Part shown: positions 33,325 to 45,775 of the stretch, one piece after another
How the letters are laid out: every line of letters begins with the position of its first letter
Numbering within the stretch: position 1 is the stretch's first letter
Assembly: GCF_000153205.1 (NCBI RefSeq)
Contig: NZ_CH672427.1
Coordinates: 2,968,596 to 3,032,595 of the forward strand
Direction: 5' to 3'
Length of the DNA stretch: 64,000 nucleotides
DNA from: Nitrococcus mobilis Nb-231
GTDB lineage: Bacteria; Pseudomonadota; Gammaproteobacteria; Nitrococcales; Nitrococcaceae
Notes under the pieces: model-generated
The model's input: only the letters and a program-made list of their open reading frames with translations
What the model was told of the DNA's origin: nothing
Databases searched by the model: none
Position numbers and translations under genes: made by a program

Positions 33325-33333
33325 CTAGACCTC

Positions 33334-33711
33334 CTAATGCTGTTGGCGCTTCTCGACCGCCGGAGCGATCTGGCGCACCCAGCGCAACCAGGCCAGCGCC
33401 TCGGCCGTGATTTGCTGGAACGCCCGCGGCTCGGCCACTAGCAGTGCCTGCATGAACGGTGCGAACTCGGAGCGGCCGATTGCTTGCGGAAAACGCCTGG
33501 TGAGCCAGCATCGCAGGTGCTCGCCCAGCTTGGAGTGGTGCCCGTTGCGCTCTTTACGCCCTTTCTCCTCGAGAAAAGCCAGTGTCTGCATGAGCCCGCT
33601 GTTCATGATCAGCGCCGGCAGACCCTTGGCGAGCTTGGTATAGGGTTCGGTGCAGCCCTCGGCGCACTGCCAGGCATCGGCGGCGCGCTGCTGCTCCAGG
33701 GTTTGGGTCAT
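33334..33711 (-). CDS. cmr5: Cmr5 small subunit
   Basis: A 125-residue, all-helical protein with the Cmr5 start TLEQQRAADAWQCAEG, the middle LPALIMNSGLMQTLAFLEEKG, and the C-terminal LLVAEPRAFQQITAEALAWLRW. Cmr5 lines the effector backbone opposite the crRNA and helps hold target RNA. I use ATG 33711, two bases after the cmr4 stop; a longer frame to 34095 overlaps cmr4. Length is typical for the family. Confidence 0.92.
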   Translation of the reverse strand: MTQTLEQQRAADAWQCAEGCTEPYTKLAKGLPALIMNSGLMQTLAFLEEKGRKERNGHHSKLGEHLRCWLTRRFPQAIGRSEFAPFMQALLVAEPRAFQQITAEALAWLRWVRQIAPAVEKRQQH

Positions 33712-33713
33712 AC

Positions 33714-34631
<918 letters not shown>

Positions 34632-34636
34632 CTATC

Positions 34637-35787
34637 TCAGGCGTTGGCGATGGTGCAGCGGTTGAAGCCCTCGGCCCGCCGCTGCGGATCGTTATTCTGA
34701 TCTTCCAGCTTCCATAGTCCTCTTTCGGCAAGCTTGCCGAGCACTTGCGGGTCGCCTTGCAGCCCTTCGAACCAGTACACGGCCCCGGTGGGGGCGCAGC
34801 GCTGGGCGGGCTTGGGCGCGTGGCGGGCCAGGTCCCAGCCGCTCACGGTCACGGCACGCGGTATCGCCGCGCTGACCAGATGGGCCGAAGCGCCGGAGAG
34901 ATGCCAGCGGCCGCTCGCGTTCAGGCCGGGCAGGCGCCAACCACCGGGGAAGAGCCCCGGAGCGGTGAGCACGACCCGAAAACGCCCGCTCGCGGCGATG
35001 CCCTCAAAATCGGTGGCGGGCTCCTTGATGGTTTCGGGGCAGCGCAAGACGGCTCCGCGGCCGTCGCCGCCGAGGCGCAGCAGGCCTTGTACCGGCAGGA
35101 TGGACGCCGCGACGCCCTCGATACCAACCAAAAACCCGACCTCGGGGCACAGGGCGATCACCTCGGAAGTGTAGAGCTTACCCTCGGCGGCGCTGCGTCG
35201 GCTCGGATCCAGCGCGATGCCGAGCCGGCGCTCCGGCTGCCAGAGCGAGTCGGTTTTTATCAGGTGAGCGGCGTCGAGCTCGGTGCCGGTGAGATAGCGG
35301 CGCCAGCCCTCGGCGCTGAGCCAGTAACCGGCCGCGGGTTTAGCCGGTGCATCGATGCGCAGCAGCGCCAGCTCCCGCGTGGCCCGGCTGCAGGCGATGC
35401 CCTCGGGCAAAAGTCGGGGCTCCAGGCGATGGACCGTAGTCTTGTCGAGATCCTCGGCCAAAGTCACCTGTAGGTCCGCCGGCAGTGGGTACACGGGCTC
35501 GATGCCGGCGGCGCTTGCGCGGGCGAGCCGTACCGGCCCCAAAGTAAAGCCTCCGGGTTGCGCCGGCGTGCCCAGGGCCTCGGCGTAGCCTGCGGGCAGG
35601 CGCGCGCGGCCTGCGGCGAAGGCATTTGGGTCGACTCCCGCGTCGATCAGCATACGGGTGCGCAGCGCACCGGCGAATACGGACGGCCAGGGCGGCATGA
35701 GCGCCTCGCTGTCGGCCCCGGCGCCACCGAAGAGCCGATTGCCGCGCAGATAGAGCACATCGAGCGGCTCGATGAAGCGATACTCGG

Positions 35788-35791
<4 letters not shown>
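34637..35791 (-). CDS. cmr3: Cmr3, 5'-tag-binding RAMP subunit
   Basis: A 384-residue Cas5-like RAMP with the Cmr3 opening YRFIEPLDVLYLRGNRLFGG, then PPWPSVFAGALRTRML, and the C-terminal part LSGASAHLVSAAIPRAVTVS. With Cas10 it forms the foot of the complex and holds the crRNA 5' tag. The start ATG 35791 overlaps the cas10 stop (ATGA). An upstream extension to 35887 lies inside cas10 and is not used. I see no damage. Confidence 0.9.
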
Positions 35792-38661
<2,870 letters not shown>

Positions 38662-38676
38662 TGGGTCTTCCTCGGC

Positions 38677-39654
38677 TCAGGCGTTGACGCGCTCGAGCGC
38701 GTTTTCTTCATCCAGATATTTGTGGGCGTCGGTCCAGACATCGATTAGGCGGCGTTTCTTGTCGGCTGCGTCAGACTCGGGCATTTTGTTCCAGAGCGCG
38801 TCCGAGGGTCGGCAAGGGAAATGGATGAGCTCGCCGTGTAGGCGCCCGTGCGTATCCTCTACGACTTTGAGGCGCAGACTGTTAGGAAGACGATCCCGCG
38901 CGCTCCATCCCGGCAAGGCGTGCTTGGTAACGGGATAGGAGAGCAAACAGCGATCCGCACTTTCTTTTGCAATCGTTGCTCGCACTCTTGCTAGCTGTTG
39001 CAGCACCTTGTCCCAAGATGGCCAAGAGTCTCGGGTGCGCCAGATCAGAGGGCCGCGCTCGTCACGGCCGATTCCGCGCACCCAGTCCGAGCACAGCGCG
39101 TCGCGCCAGTAGATCAGGTAGTCGTTCCACACGGCATCACGGGCGCCGTCGAGCACATACGAGCCCCAGCCGTTGCGGCTGCGCCCGCCGACCGTGCCGA
39201 ACCGGCTCATCAACGCCAGGGCCTCCTCGATGCGGTTTGAACCGTTCGCCGCTGCGGCCGGCCAGGCGATGCGCAGCTGCGCCGTCTCGCCGGCGTCGAT
39301 GGCCGGCTTGGCTTGCGGGTTTCTATCGAAGCGGCCGTAACCAAGATAAATGAGCGCATCCACGTTGCCGCTTATCGAGCGGTTAACTTGTTTGTCACTT
39401 ACCCGCCACTCGCCAAGCCGCAGCCGAATTTGGCTTTTCATGGCCTTTTGGTCCGGCCACGCATTGCCGAACAGCTCTGCCTCCTCGCCACGAATCCGCC
39501 CCCAGTCGCGCCCCCGGACGGCGAGCACCAGGCGCCACCATTGACGTAGCTGAGCTTTGAACGGCGGCGTGCGCCAGGCGCCGCGCTGCTCGGCGTCGCC
39601 GAGGAAGGCGGGGCTTAAAAAGCGCACGGTCAACGTTTTGGTGTGCATCGACAT
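38677..39654 (-). CDS. cmr1: Cmr1 RAMP subunit
   Basis: A 325-residue RAMP that begins with TLTVRFLSPAFLGDAEQRG and has WRTPPFKAQLRQWWRLVLA, the Cmr1 signature. ALALMSRFGTVGGRSRNGWGS is spread over its glycine-rich loop. Cmr1 binds near the 3' end of crRNA and target. ATG 39654 and ATG 39648 are both possible starts; an upstream extension to 39777 has no family resemblance. It is the first cmr gene, 73 bases behind the CARF-winged-helix gene. Confidence 0.92.
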   Translation of the reverse strand: MSMHTKTLTVRFLSPAFLGDAEQRGAWRTPPFKAQLRQWWRLVLAVRGRDWGRIRGEEAELFGNAWPDQKAMKSQIRLRLGEWRVSDKQVNRSISGNVDALIYLGYGRFDRNPQAKPAIDAGETAQLRIAWPAAAANGSNRIEEALALMSRFGTVGGRSRNGWGSYVLDGARDAVWNDYLIYWRDALCSDWVRGIGRDERGPLIWRTRDSWPSWDKVLQQLARVRATIAKESADRCLLSYPVTKHALPGWSARDRLPNSLRLKVVEDTHGRLHGELIHFPCRPSDALWNKMPESDAADKKRRLIDVWTDAHKYLDEENALERVNA

Positions 39655-39727
39655 GGCGTAGTCTCTTGCTTCGCTCGGCCAGGCTAACGCGCGGCGGCGG
39701 ATAGTCGCGCAGTGGCAAGCTTTCCGG

Positions 39728-40888
39728 TTACGGCTCGCCCTCGATGTGGATCGACTGCGGCGGGAGGTCCAGTGCATAGCCGGTGTGCGGACGCCGCCCC
39801 GAGGCTTTTATGTGGTAGCGCTCAGCCGCCCGCGGTGTGAGCCCGCTGCGCTCGCTGAGTGCGCGGTTGAGTCGGCTGCGGGTGCGCTCGAAATAATTGC
39901 TGCGCTGGCCTTGCTGCAGCTCCAGGGCGGCGCTCGCAACGGCTTCATGAATCGGGGTGATGCCGTGGCCTTCCAGGTATTCGATCAGGCGCAGTAGATC
40001 CTTGGCTGCGTTCTCATCGAACGGTATCGGCGGGAGATCGTGGTGAGCGCGCTCGGCGAACCAAACGAGCCAGATGAAATGGGTGCTGGATAGACGTACT
40101 TCGTGGCCTTGCAGGTATACTCGGCGCCGGGTCAAGTCGATGCGCAGCTCCGGGCGGTCGAGACTTTGCTGGGCGCGTTCGACGGCGGTGCTGAACGGAA
40201 TTTCGCCGTCGAGCAATGCCGGGTCCAGCCCATCGCGCAGACGCACGAACGGCAGCCGCGCCAGGCGCACTTCGGCGTGCGCCGTGCTGACGGTTTCCCC
40301 GGTGTGCGCCACCTTCAGCCGGCGCGGCTGCGGTGGCGGGTAGAAAAACTCCGGGTGCGATTCGAATGGCGTATTGACCAGCACGTGAGAGAGTTCGTCT
40401 TGCGGGCGGGCGTAGAGGGAGAGCGCGTAGCCGGCATAAAAGCCCATAGTCTTGCGCCCCCCGGCGAGCGAAACGTGCAACCGGAGCTGCGGATCGTGAG
40501 TTAGCTGCCGCAGTAGTGCATTGATGCAGTCGGCCACGGCCGCGTTGCCGTCGGGGTCCGTGATGTCATCGAGCTCGCGGCCCTGCCGATCGCGGATGAC
40601 ATGCAGGGTCTCGGGGCCGAACCGGATCGCGCCGCGATCGAGACCGTAGTCCGCGCACAAGCGCTGGAATTGTCCCGGCACGCCGCCCGGACGGTCCAGC
40701 AGCGTGTGCTCGATGCGACGCCGGCCCTCGCCGGTGGTTACCACATGGATTTCCGTCGGCAGTCGGCGCTGCTCGACCGGTCCACCCACCGCCAGCGCAT
40801 ACAGGGTCTCGGTGACGATCTGAGGCGTCAGCCCGGTGACGCAGACTAAGATATCGCGCGCGTGGCTTAGCCCTTTGTTGCCTTCCAT
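39728..40888 (-). CDS. NE0113-family CARF protein with winged-helix C-terminus
   Basis: A 386-residue protein. The N-terminal CARF domain has ILVCVTGLTPQIVTETLYAL at the ligand loop and HVSLAGGRKTMGFYAGYAL near residue 143, both typical of the NE0113 (TIGR02584/PF09623) family. The C-terminus is helical and ends in a winged-helix-like YHIKASGRRPHTGYALDLP. I see no HEPN R-x4-H site, so it is more likely a ring nuclease and/or cyclic-oligoadenylate-controlled DNA-binding regulator than an RNase. It is the first gene of the operon and divergent from the small membrane protein, well placed to control the locus. Confidence 0.85.
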   Translation of the reverse strand: MEGNKGLSHARDILVCVTGLTPQIVTETLYALAVGGPVEQRRLPTEIHVVTTGEGRRRIEHTLLDRPGGVPGQFQRLCADYGLDRGAIRFGPETLHVIRDRQGRELDDITDPDGNAAVADCINALLRQLTHDPQLRLHVSLAGGRKTMGFYAGYALSLYARPQDELSHVLVNTPFESHPEFFYPPPQPRRLKVAHTGETVSTAHAEVRLARLPFVRLRDGLDPALLDGEIPFSTAVERAQQSLDRPELRIDLTRRRVYLQGHEVRLSSTHFIWLVWFAERAHHDLPPIPFDENAAKDLLRLIEYLEGHGITPIHEAVASAALELQQGQRSNYFERTRSRLNRALSERSGLTPRAAERYHIKASGRRPHTGYALDLPPQSIHIEGEP

Positions 40889-41068
40889 AGCCGATGTTTA
40901 TTCTATTTCTGCCGGATCCGCATGATTTGACGAGACATCTTATGCGTATGCCGCGTGTGAAGCTGTGAATCAGTGAGCACCTTATGAGCGCGTTGCGCAC
41001 GGATTGCAGGGCTGGCCGGGGTTAAGGAAGGGTGGACCGCCGCGGGCCCCTTTGCTCTAATAACAGCC

Positions 41069-41383
41069 ATGACACAATCCGACGCTCGAGTCGAGGGCGG
41101 ACGTTCCGGAGCCCTCGACCTCATTCTGCGTATCTGGACGATGCTCGGGTTCGCCTGTGCGGCCGCCATTATCGCTATGGTGGTGCTTGGCGCTCTGGGT
41201 ACTTGGGGCCTTTACCTAGGGTCTGTGGCTCTGCTCGGAGGGCCGACTGGATTCTTCTGGTTGGCGCGGCGCGGTGCTCCCGTGCGGGTGCTGCCATTAT
41301 TGCTGCCGTTTGCCAGCATGATGGCCGGTGCCGTTGGGTTGCTGGTGTCGGGCTGGACGTTCATGATGCTGGTCCGGCATTGA
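41069..41383 (+). CDS. small membrane protein, hypothetical
   Basis: A 104-residue protein with three hydrophobic segments: MLGFACAAAIIAMVVLGALG, a short one around residue 55, and VLPLLLPFASMMAGAVGLLV. I do not recognise a family. It begins 180 bases from the divergent CRISPR operon. Whether it belongs to the CRISPR system (some type III loci carry small membrane partners) or is unrelated cannot be decided. No strong ribosome site is visible, which lowers confidence. Confidence 0.45.
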   Translation: MTQSDARVEGGRSGALDLILRIWTMLGFACAAAIIAMVVLGALGTWGLYLGSVALLGGPTGFFWLARRGAPVRVLPLLLPFASMMAGAVGLLVSGWTFMMLVRH

Positions 41384-41510
41384 TATAGCTGCGGATTCCT
41401 TGGGCTCACCCCACGCTCAGGGCAGATCTCCGGGCTCGGCGCGGGTCCGATTATCGCACGCGCTGCTTGGGCGCTGACCCGGCATCAGACTTTCCAGAAG
41501 CATGCCCAAC

Positions 41511-43220
41511 TTAGCCGCGCAGCGCCGCCGAGAGCACGGCCGACAGGCGCAGGAGACCCGGTTTGGCTTCGAAGCGCGTCAGCGCCTCACCCAGCCGGTG
41601 GGCGGTGCGATGGTCCGCGAACCACGCCGGAGTCGGGCGGACCCGAAAGGGTGCGTATACTACCGAGCGCTCAGGGTGGTCGAACATGAACGTGTTGTGG
41701 ACCACGCCGCGGCCGGAGCGGATGTCCTCCAGCGGATGGCCGGGGAAGGCGCCCCACGTGGGGCTCGTCATGCCGTAGCTCACGCCAGTCCAGACGTTTA
41801 TGCCAATGTTGCCGTAGCGCAATCGTTCGATGGCCGAGTCCAGCTTCTTGGCATAGGCACGCTGGGTTTTCGGGTGGATGAGGATTACGCAGGAGAGCGT
41901 TCCCCAACAGGCTTCGTTGGCAAATTCCACCATCGCTTCCAGAAAGGAGGCGGGGGTCGAGGCTGGCAGGCGAGTTTGGGCGAGGATGCCGCAGAAGGCT
42001 TCGTTGGCGAGGGCGAATTCCCCCGGCTCGGCCGGCACGCCCGGGATGAGGGTCCAGGGTGTGGCGCTGCTCGAGCGTGGGTCAAGTGCTACGGCTTGGG
42101 GATAGTGTTCTAGAAACCGTGCGTACCGCGCTTGCGCTCCAGGGTAATACGCCTCGCGCGGTGGGATCGCGGCCAGTGCTTGCGCCACCTTCTTGAAAAA
42201 AACCTCACTCTGGGGCCAGCGCTCGGCGACGGCGAGCACCTGCGCCGCGTTGCAGTTGAAGCTCGCGTTGTTTGCCACCATGGCGGCGACGTGGCGAGCC
42301 TGGTAGGCGAGGTCTGTGTCGCTCCACGGTCCCGGTACTGCCAGGACCGGCGTTACGGCCCCAAGTTCGCTGCTGATCGGTTTGTCGACCAGGGGTTCGC
42401 CCGCTGCTTTGCGCCGGGCTTGCTCCTTGGGATCGGCGCCCCAGAGGATGGCGTCGTGCGTTTGGTTCGAGCCGGTTATGTGGATCGTATCCACTTTCTC
42501 ATGCTGAACCAAGTGACGGCCGACGTTCGCCCCGCCACGGATCACGTAAAACACACCTTCGTCGATCAGTGGTCGGAACGACGCCTCCCAATAGGGCTGT
42601 AAATAGGCATTGACCGGGCTCGTCTTGAGGATGACGACCTTGTTTTCCACGAAGAGCTTATAGAGCGCGTCCATGGGGCCGATGGAGGAGACGTTGCCGG
42701 CGCCGAGAACGAGGGCCACATGGCCGGTCGGGAATTCGTCCGCAGCTTTCATCCGGTAGCTGCGGCCCTGGGTAGGCGCTCGGTCGGGTGCGATCCACAC
42801 CTCCCCGTAAAAGCCGCGGAACAAGAGACGGTCCCACCGGCTGGTCGGAAAGACCCGAGCGACCCATTGGCCGTTGCGGCGCTGGCTCATCTCCGAGAGC
42901 TGGGGGCGGCCTCCCTGGGCCAATGCCTCGGCGAGCAGGCGTAGGTTACGGGTGGTGGTCAGGGGGCCACTCAGCCACTCCTCGCCGGCCCGCGGTTCGT
43001 TCGGGTCGAGCCCCTTGGCGCGGCACGCCGCCCGTACCCAATCCTTTGCCACGGCCTGCGTGCACGCGATACAGCGATCGAGCAGACGGATGCGCCGCTC
43101 AATGGGTGTGCGCACCCAGTCGTCCTTGCGCGCGGCAAGGCGTTCCAGCAACGTGTCCACCCGCTCGCTCGGCGTCGGGCTGACTTCCGGGGCATCGGCG
43201 GAGAAATTCGGTGAGTTCAT
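41511..43220 (-). CDS. aldehyde dehydrogenase family protein
   Basis: A 569-residue protein with the ALDH fold. The nucleotide-binding part has VALVLGAGNVSSIGPMDALY and HITGSNQTHDAI, the glutamate region is SSELGAVTPVLAV, and the putative catalytic Cys is in NASFNCNAAQVL. It is longer than common ALDHs (about 500 residues) and has an N-terminal helical extension of about 100 residues. The substrate is unknown. ATG 43220 is chosen over 43247. It stands between the CRISPR operon and the lower-GC block and has no obvious partner. Confidence 0.85.
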   Translation of the reverse strand: MNSPNFSADAPEVSPTPSERVDTLLERLAARKDDWVRTPIERRIRLLDRCIACTQAVAKDWVRAACRAKGLDPNEPRAGEEWLSGPLTTTRNLRLLAEALAQGGRPQLSEMSQRRNGQWVARVFPTSRWDRLLFRGFYGEVWIAPDRAPTQGRSYRMKAADEFPTGHVALVLGAGNVSSIGPMDALYKLFVENKVVILKTSPVNAYLQPYWEASFRPLIDEGVFYVIRGGANVGRHLVQHEKVDTIHITGSNQTHDAILWGADPKEQARRKAAGEPLVDKPISSELGAVTPVLAVPGPWSDTDLAYQARHVAAMVANNASFNCNAAQVLAVAERWPQSEVFFKKVAQALAAIPPREAYYPGAQARYARFLEHYPQAVALDPRSSSATPWTLIPGVPAEPGEFALANEAFCGILAQTRLPASTPASFLEAMVEFANEACWGTLSCVILIHPKTQRAYAKKLDSAIERLRYGNIGINVWTGVSYGMTSPTWGAFPGHPLEDIRSGRGVVHNTFMFDHPERSVVYAPFRVRPTPAWFADHRTAHRLGEALTRFEAKPGLLRLSAVLSAALRG

Positions 43221-43433
43221 GTTTTTGCGTAAGTGATCCGAGCGCATTACTCCGCACGAATGGAATTGATCGATTTTCAGAGAAGCTTATACTTTTCGGC
43301 TACAGCGCGCCTCACGGATTGCTGGCTACTAAGGCGGTTGTTGAAATAGCCACATATCGATCTGCCATAATTTTACGTAGCAACAATACGTTATGAGGCA
43401 TCCTGGCGTGGCTCTTTCAACGCATTCCTTAGT

Positions 43434-43877
43434 ATGAGTCGAAAAAACAAGCGTACCATGGCTATTGTTGCGCGCTTTATGATCATGGGGTTCCTGCTTT
43501 CCCTGCTTGGCGGGTGTGCAACCGCACCTCCGGAGCGATTTTCGCAAGTCACCCGGGCTTCGGTAGGTGAGCAACGCATACAACGTGTCAGTCTCGTTGC
43601 CAGCAATTACTGGTTTAGACCGGAGCGGATTATCGTCAAAGCGGGCGTTCCAGTCGAGCTATCCGTTCGGAAGGAACCTGGAATCATCCCGCACAGCTTT
43701 GTAATCCATGCGCCCGAAGCCGGTATCAACGTCAATGTTGAGTTGAATATAAAGCCTAAGGTGATTGATTTCGTGCCGCAAAAGGCAGGAATTTTCGAGT
43801 TTTATTGCGATAAGTCGGGCTTATTAGAGAGCCATAGAAAAATGGGAATGACCGGGATTATCGAGGTTACTCAATGA
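43434..43877 (+). CDS. cupredoxin-like lipoprotein
   Basis: A 147-residue protein with a hydrophobic signal and lipobox (SLLGGC), followed by a cupredoxin beta barrel. Candidate type-1 copper ligands are His in IPHSFVIHA, Cys in FEFYCDKSG, His in LLESHRKM and Met in KMGMTG. The loop between Cys and the second His has eight residues rather than the usual four of C-x4-H proteins. A periplasmic electron-transfer or copper-binding role is inferred. It starts the lower-GC block and is convergent with the DUF3943 gene. The start may be 24 bases later (ATG 43458). Confidence 0.7.
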   Translation: MSRKNKRTMAIVARFMIMGFLLSLLGGCATAPPERFSQVTRASVGEQRIQRVSLVASNYWFRPERIIVKAGVPVELSVRKEPGIIPHSFVIHAPEAGINVNVELNIKPKVIDFVPQKAGIFEFYCDKSGLLESHRKMGMTGIIEVTQ

Positions 43878-43956
43878 GCAAGATACGGCTGTATTTTTCA
43901 CTAAATTCGCTCTAAGATCAGCCAAGTGGTACTTATCGAATAAATTTAGAGTTTCC

Positions 43957-44856
43957 TTAAAAATCCCAGCTTAGCCGCAGAGTCGTTCGAATGTTCCCTG
44001 TGCGATCTTGGCTTACACCGATATTGAAGTATTCCAGTGTAGTATTAATGGGGTCAATCCACCAATAATTTTTTGGATCGAGCCTCTTTTTCAGGTAATA
44101 ACGTGCTTCCCCAATTATCCAGCCAACGCCGGTTGTTACTATAAGATCCTGCGTACTGGGCTGCTGAGCCCAGGATTCATAAAAGTATTCCCAGGTAAAT
44201 GAGGCGCCGAAGCTGAACGCGATACTTCCAGGAACTCCAAAGTGGGCCTCGCGGGCACGCAAGTACGTTTCGGAGCCCCAAAGCGGATGAAGCACGAAGT
44301 TGAATAACAGTGGGTCATCATCGAATTTCGGTGGAGATGTGAAAGCTTTGACGAAATTATCGGCGCTTGGACTGTTTTCGAGGATGCCAGCAGCAACAAA
44401 ACCACCGAAGCCTATTGCCATAAAGCTCAAACTATACAAAACTGGTTTTTTAAAATCGATTTTAGGTGTGGACTGTTGTTCGGCCATGTTCCCGAATGGG
44501 TTTCGGGTAGCGGGAGTCGTACCGGTCGCTTTACGCGGCTCGCTCTCGATCCTGTCGTGCTTTTCTTGAGTCGCGCCGTGAGTCTCCTCCTCAAAGATCG
44601 CGTCTGGAGAGCCGCTCAGTACTGTCGATACCGCATTCCGGCGGACCATAAAACGCCTGATGGTCATATCGCCGTGGTCGAAAATGAGCGGACAAGTCGC
44701 CGATGTTTTCGATACCGAAGTGATCACCGGTTCCGGTACGCTGCGGTGTTCTGCGGAGTTTTGGAACGGTAGGGCGGCGTGTGCTGAACTACTGATGCCC
44801 AACACGGCGTTCAGCAACTGAGCGCGCCACCACGTGTGCTTTCCCTTTCGACCCAT
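43957..44856 (-). CDS. DUF3943-type outer-membrane-like protein
   Basis: A 299-residue protein with a possible signal (VLGISSSAHA), a variable low-complexity stretch to about residue 130, then the DUF3943 pattern: LLFNFVLHPLWGSETYLRAR, FSFGASFTWEYFYESW, and STQDLIVTTGVGWIIGEARY. The last residue is Phe, as in outer-membrane proteins. Function unknown. It overlaps the end of the formyltransferase gene by 68 bases yet has its own GAGGAG-type ribosome site. It is the last gene of the putative biosynthetic operon. Confidence 0.7.
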   Translation of the reverse strand: MGRKGKHTWWRAQLLNAVLGISSSAHAALPFQNSAEHRSVPEPVITSVSKTSATCPLIFDHGDMTIRRFMVRRNAVSTVLSGSPDAIFEEETHGATQEKHDRIESEPRKATGTTPATRNPFGNMAEQQSTPKIDFKKPVLYSLSFMAIGFGGFVAAGILENSPSADNFVKAFTSPPKFDDDPLLFNFVLHPLWGSETYLRAREAHFGVPGSIAFSFGASFTWEYFYESWAQQPSTQDLIVTTGVGWIIGEARYYLKKRLDPKNYWWIDPINTTLEYFNIGVSQDRTGNIRTTLRLSWDF

Positions 44857-45775
44857 GTTTTCTGGCCTTCTTGCTCCTCGTTATGGAGGTCTTAGTGGAC
44901 AAAGGCGTGCAGGCTCCAGCGGAAAGATGCGAGATTGGCGCCGCTGAGAACGAAAAATATCGGCGAATAAATCTAATTAAATTAGCCATGCTGTAGCCTT
45001 GTCGATACAAGCTCACAATATCCTCGCGCGATGGGTTTGAAAAATAAGAACCGCCTTCTTGAAGGCGTTTAGTGCTTTTCGCAGCTTCTAGATTTTCGAT
45101 AATTGATGTAAAGAGCTTGCATCCCAGCAGGTTTATCTGTTCATCCAAGGAGAAAATATCATGTTTTTTTGTTGTCACAATCGGAGTTTGGCCGAGAATT
45201 GCACCAGCATCGATCCGACAATCGGTGATCTCGTGGGCCGTCACCGCAAATCGGCAATTATTATTGAGGGCACAATAGAGAATTGGATGAAGCCCTCGAC
45301 AAAAAGGTAATGGAGCAGGGTGGAAATTAACAACTCCGTGCTTGGGGAGTCTAATAAGAGGCTCCTGTAAAATCTGATCGAAATAATAAATAGCAATTAG
45401 ATCGATTGCTAATGCATTCAGCTTTTGCTTAATCTCCGGATTATTGATGTCGATTACTCGGAGATAATGAATCCCAAGATCTTCGCATAGGTTTTGAATG
45501 GATTGGTAATGTGGCTTTCGACCAAGACGTTTTGCCATCCAGGTCGAGCATTTGGCAAGATGGCGATGAAGAATGAAATTGTAGAATAAATAAGCGGTAA
45601 ACGATAAGCCCGACCGCCGTAGATGTTTAAATGTCTGAGTGAGGAAAAACCGCCAAGAACCACGGATAGGATCTGTGGTGATGACGATTTTTATTTCATC
45701 TTTGTGCCGTTCCAAGATCGACTGAATCGCCTTGGCGCTGGAAAAGCTTTCGATGTTAAACAGCGCTATTTTCAT
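44789..45775 (-). CDS. formyltransferase family protein
   Basis: A 328-residue protein with the formyl-tetrahydrofolate transferase fold. The catalytic Asn-His-Asp set can be placed in VVNFHPAPLPFCRG (Asn and His) and DCRIDAGAILGQT (Asp). Relatives formylate methionyl-tRNA or amino sugars; this one lacks the tRNA-binding C-terminal domain, so a small-molecule amine is more likely. The last 55 residues are basic, unlike the family, and overlap the next gene, which could reflect a frameshifted end. Its start overlaps the upstream flavoprotein stop (ATGA). The base composition is AT-richer than the surroundings. Confidence 0.8.
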   Translation of the reverse strand: MKIALFNIESFSSAKAIQSILERHKDEIKIVITTDPIRGSWRFFLTQTFKHLRRSGLSFTAYLFYNFILHRHLAKCSTWMAKRLGRKPHYQSIQNLCEDLGIHYLRVIDINNPEIKQKLNALAIDLIAIYYFDQILQEPLIRLPKHGVVNFHPAPLPFCRGLHPILYCALNNNCRFAVTAHEITDCRIDAGAILGQTPIVTTKKHDIFSLDEQINLLGCKLFTSIIENLEAAKSTKRLQEGGSYFSNPSREDIVSLYRQGYSMANLIRFIRRYFSFSAAPISHLSAGACTPLSTKTSITRSKKARKHGSKGKAHVVARSVAERRVGHQ

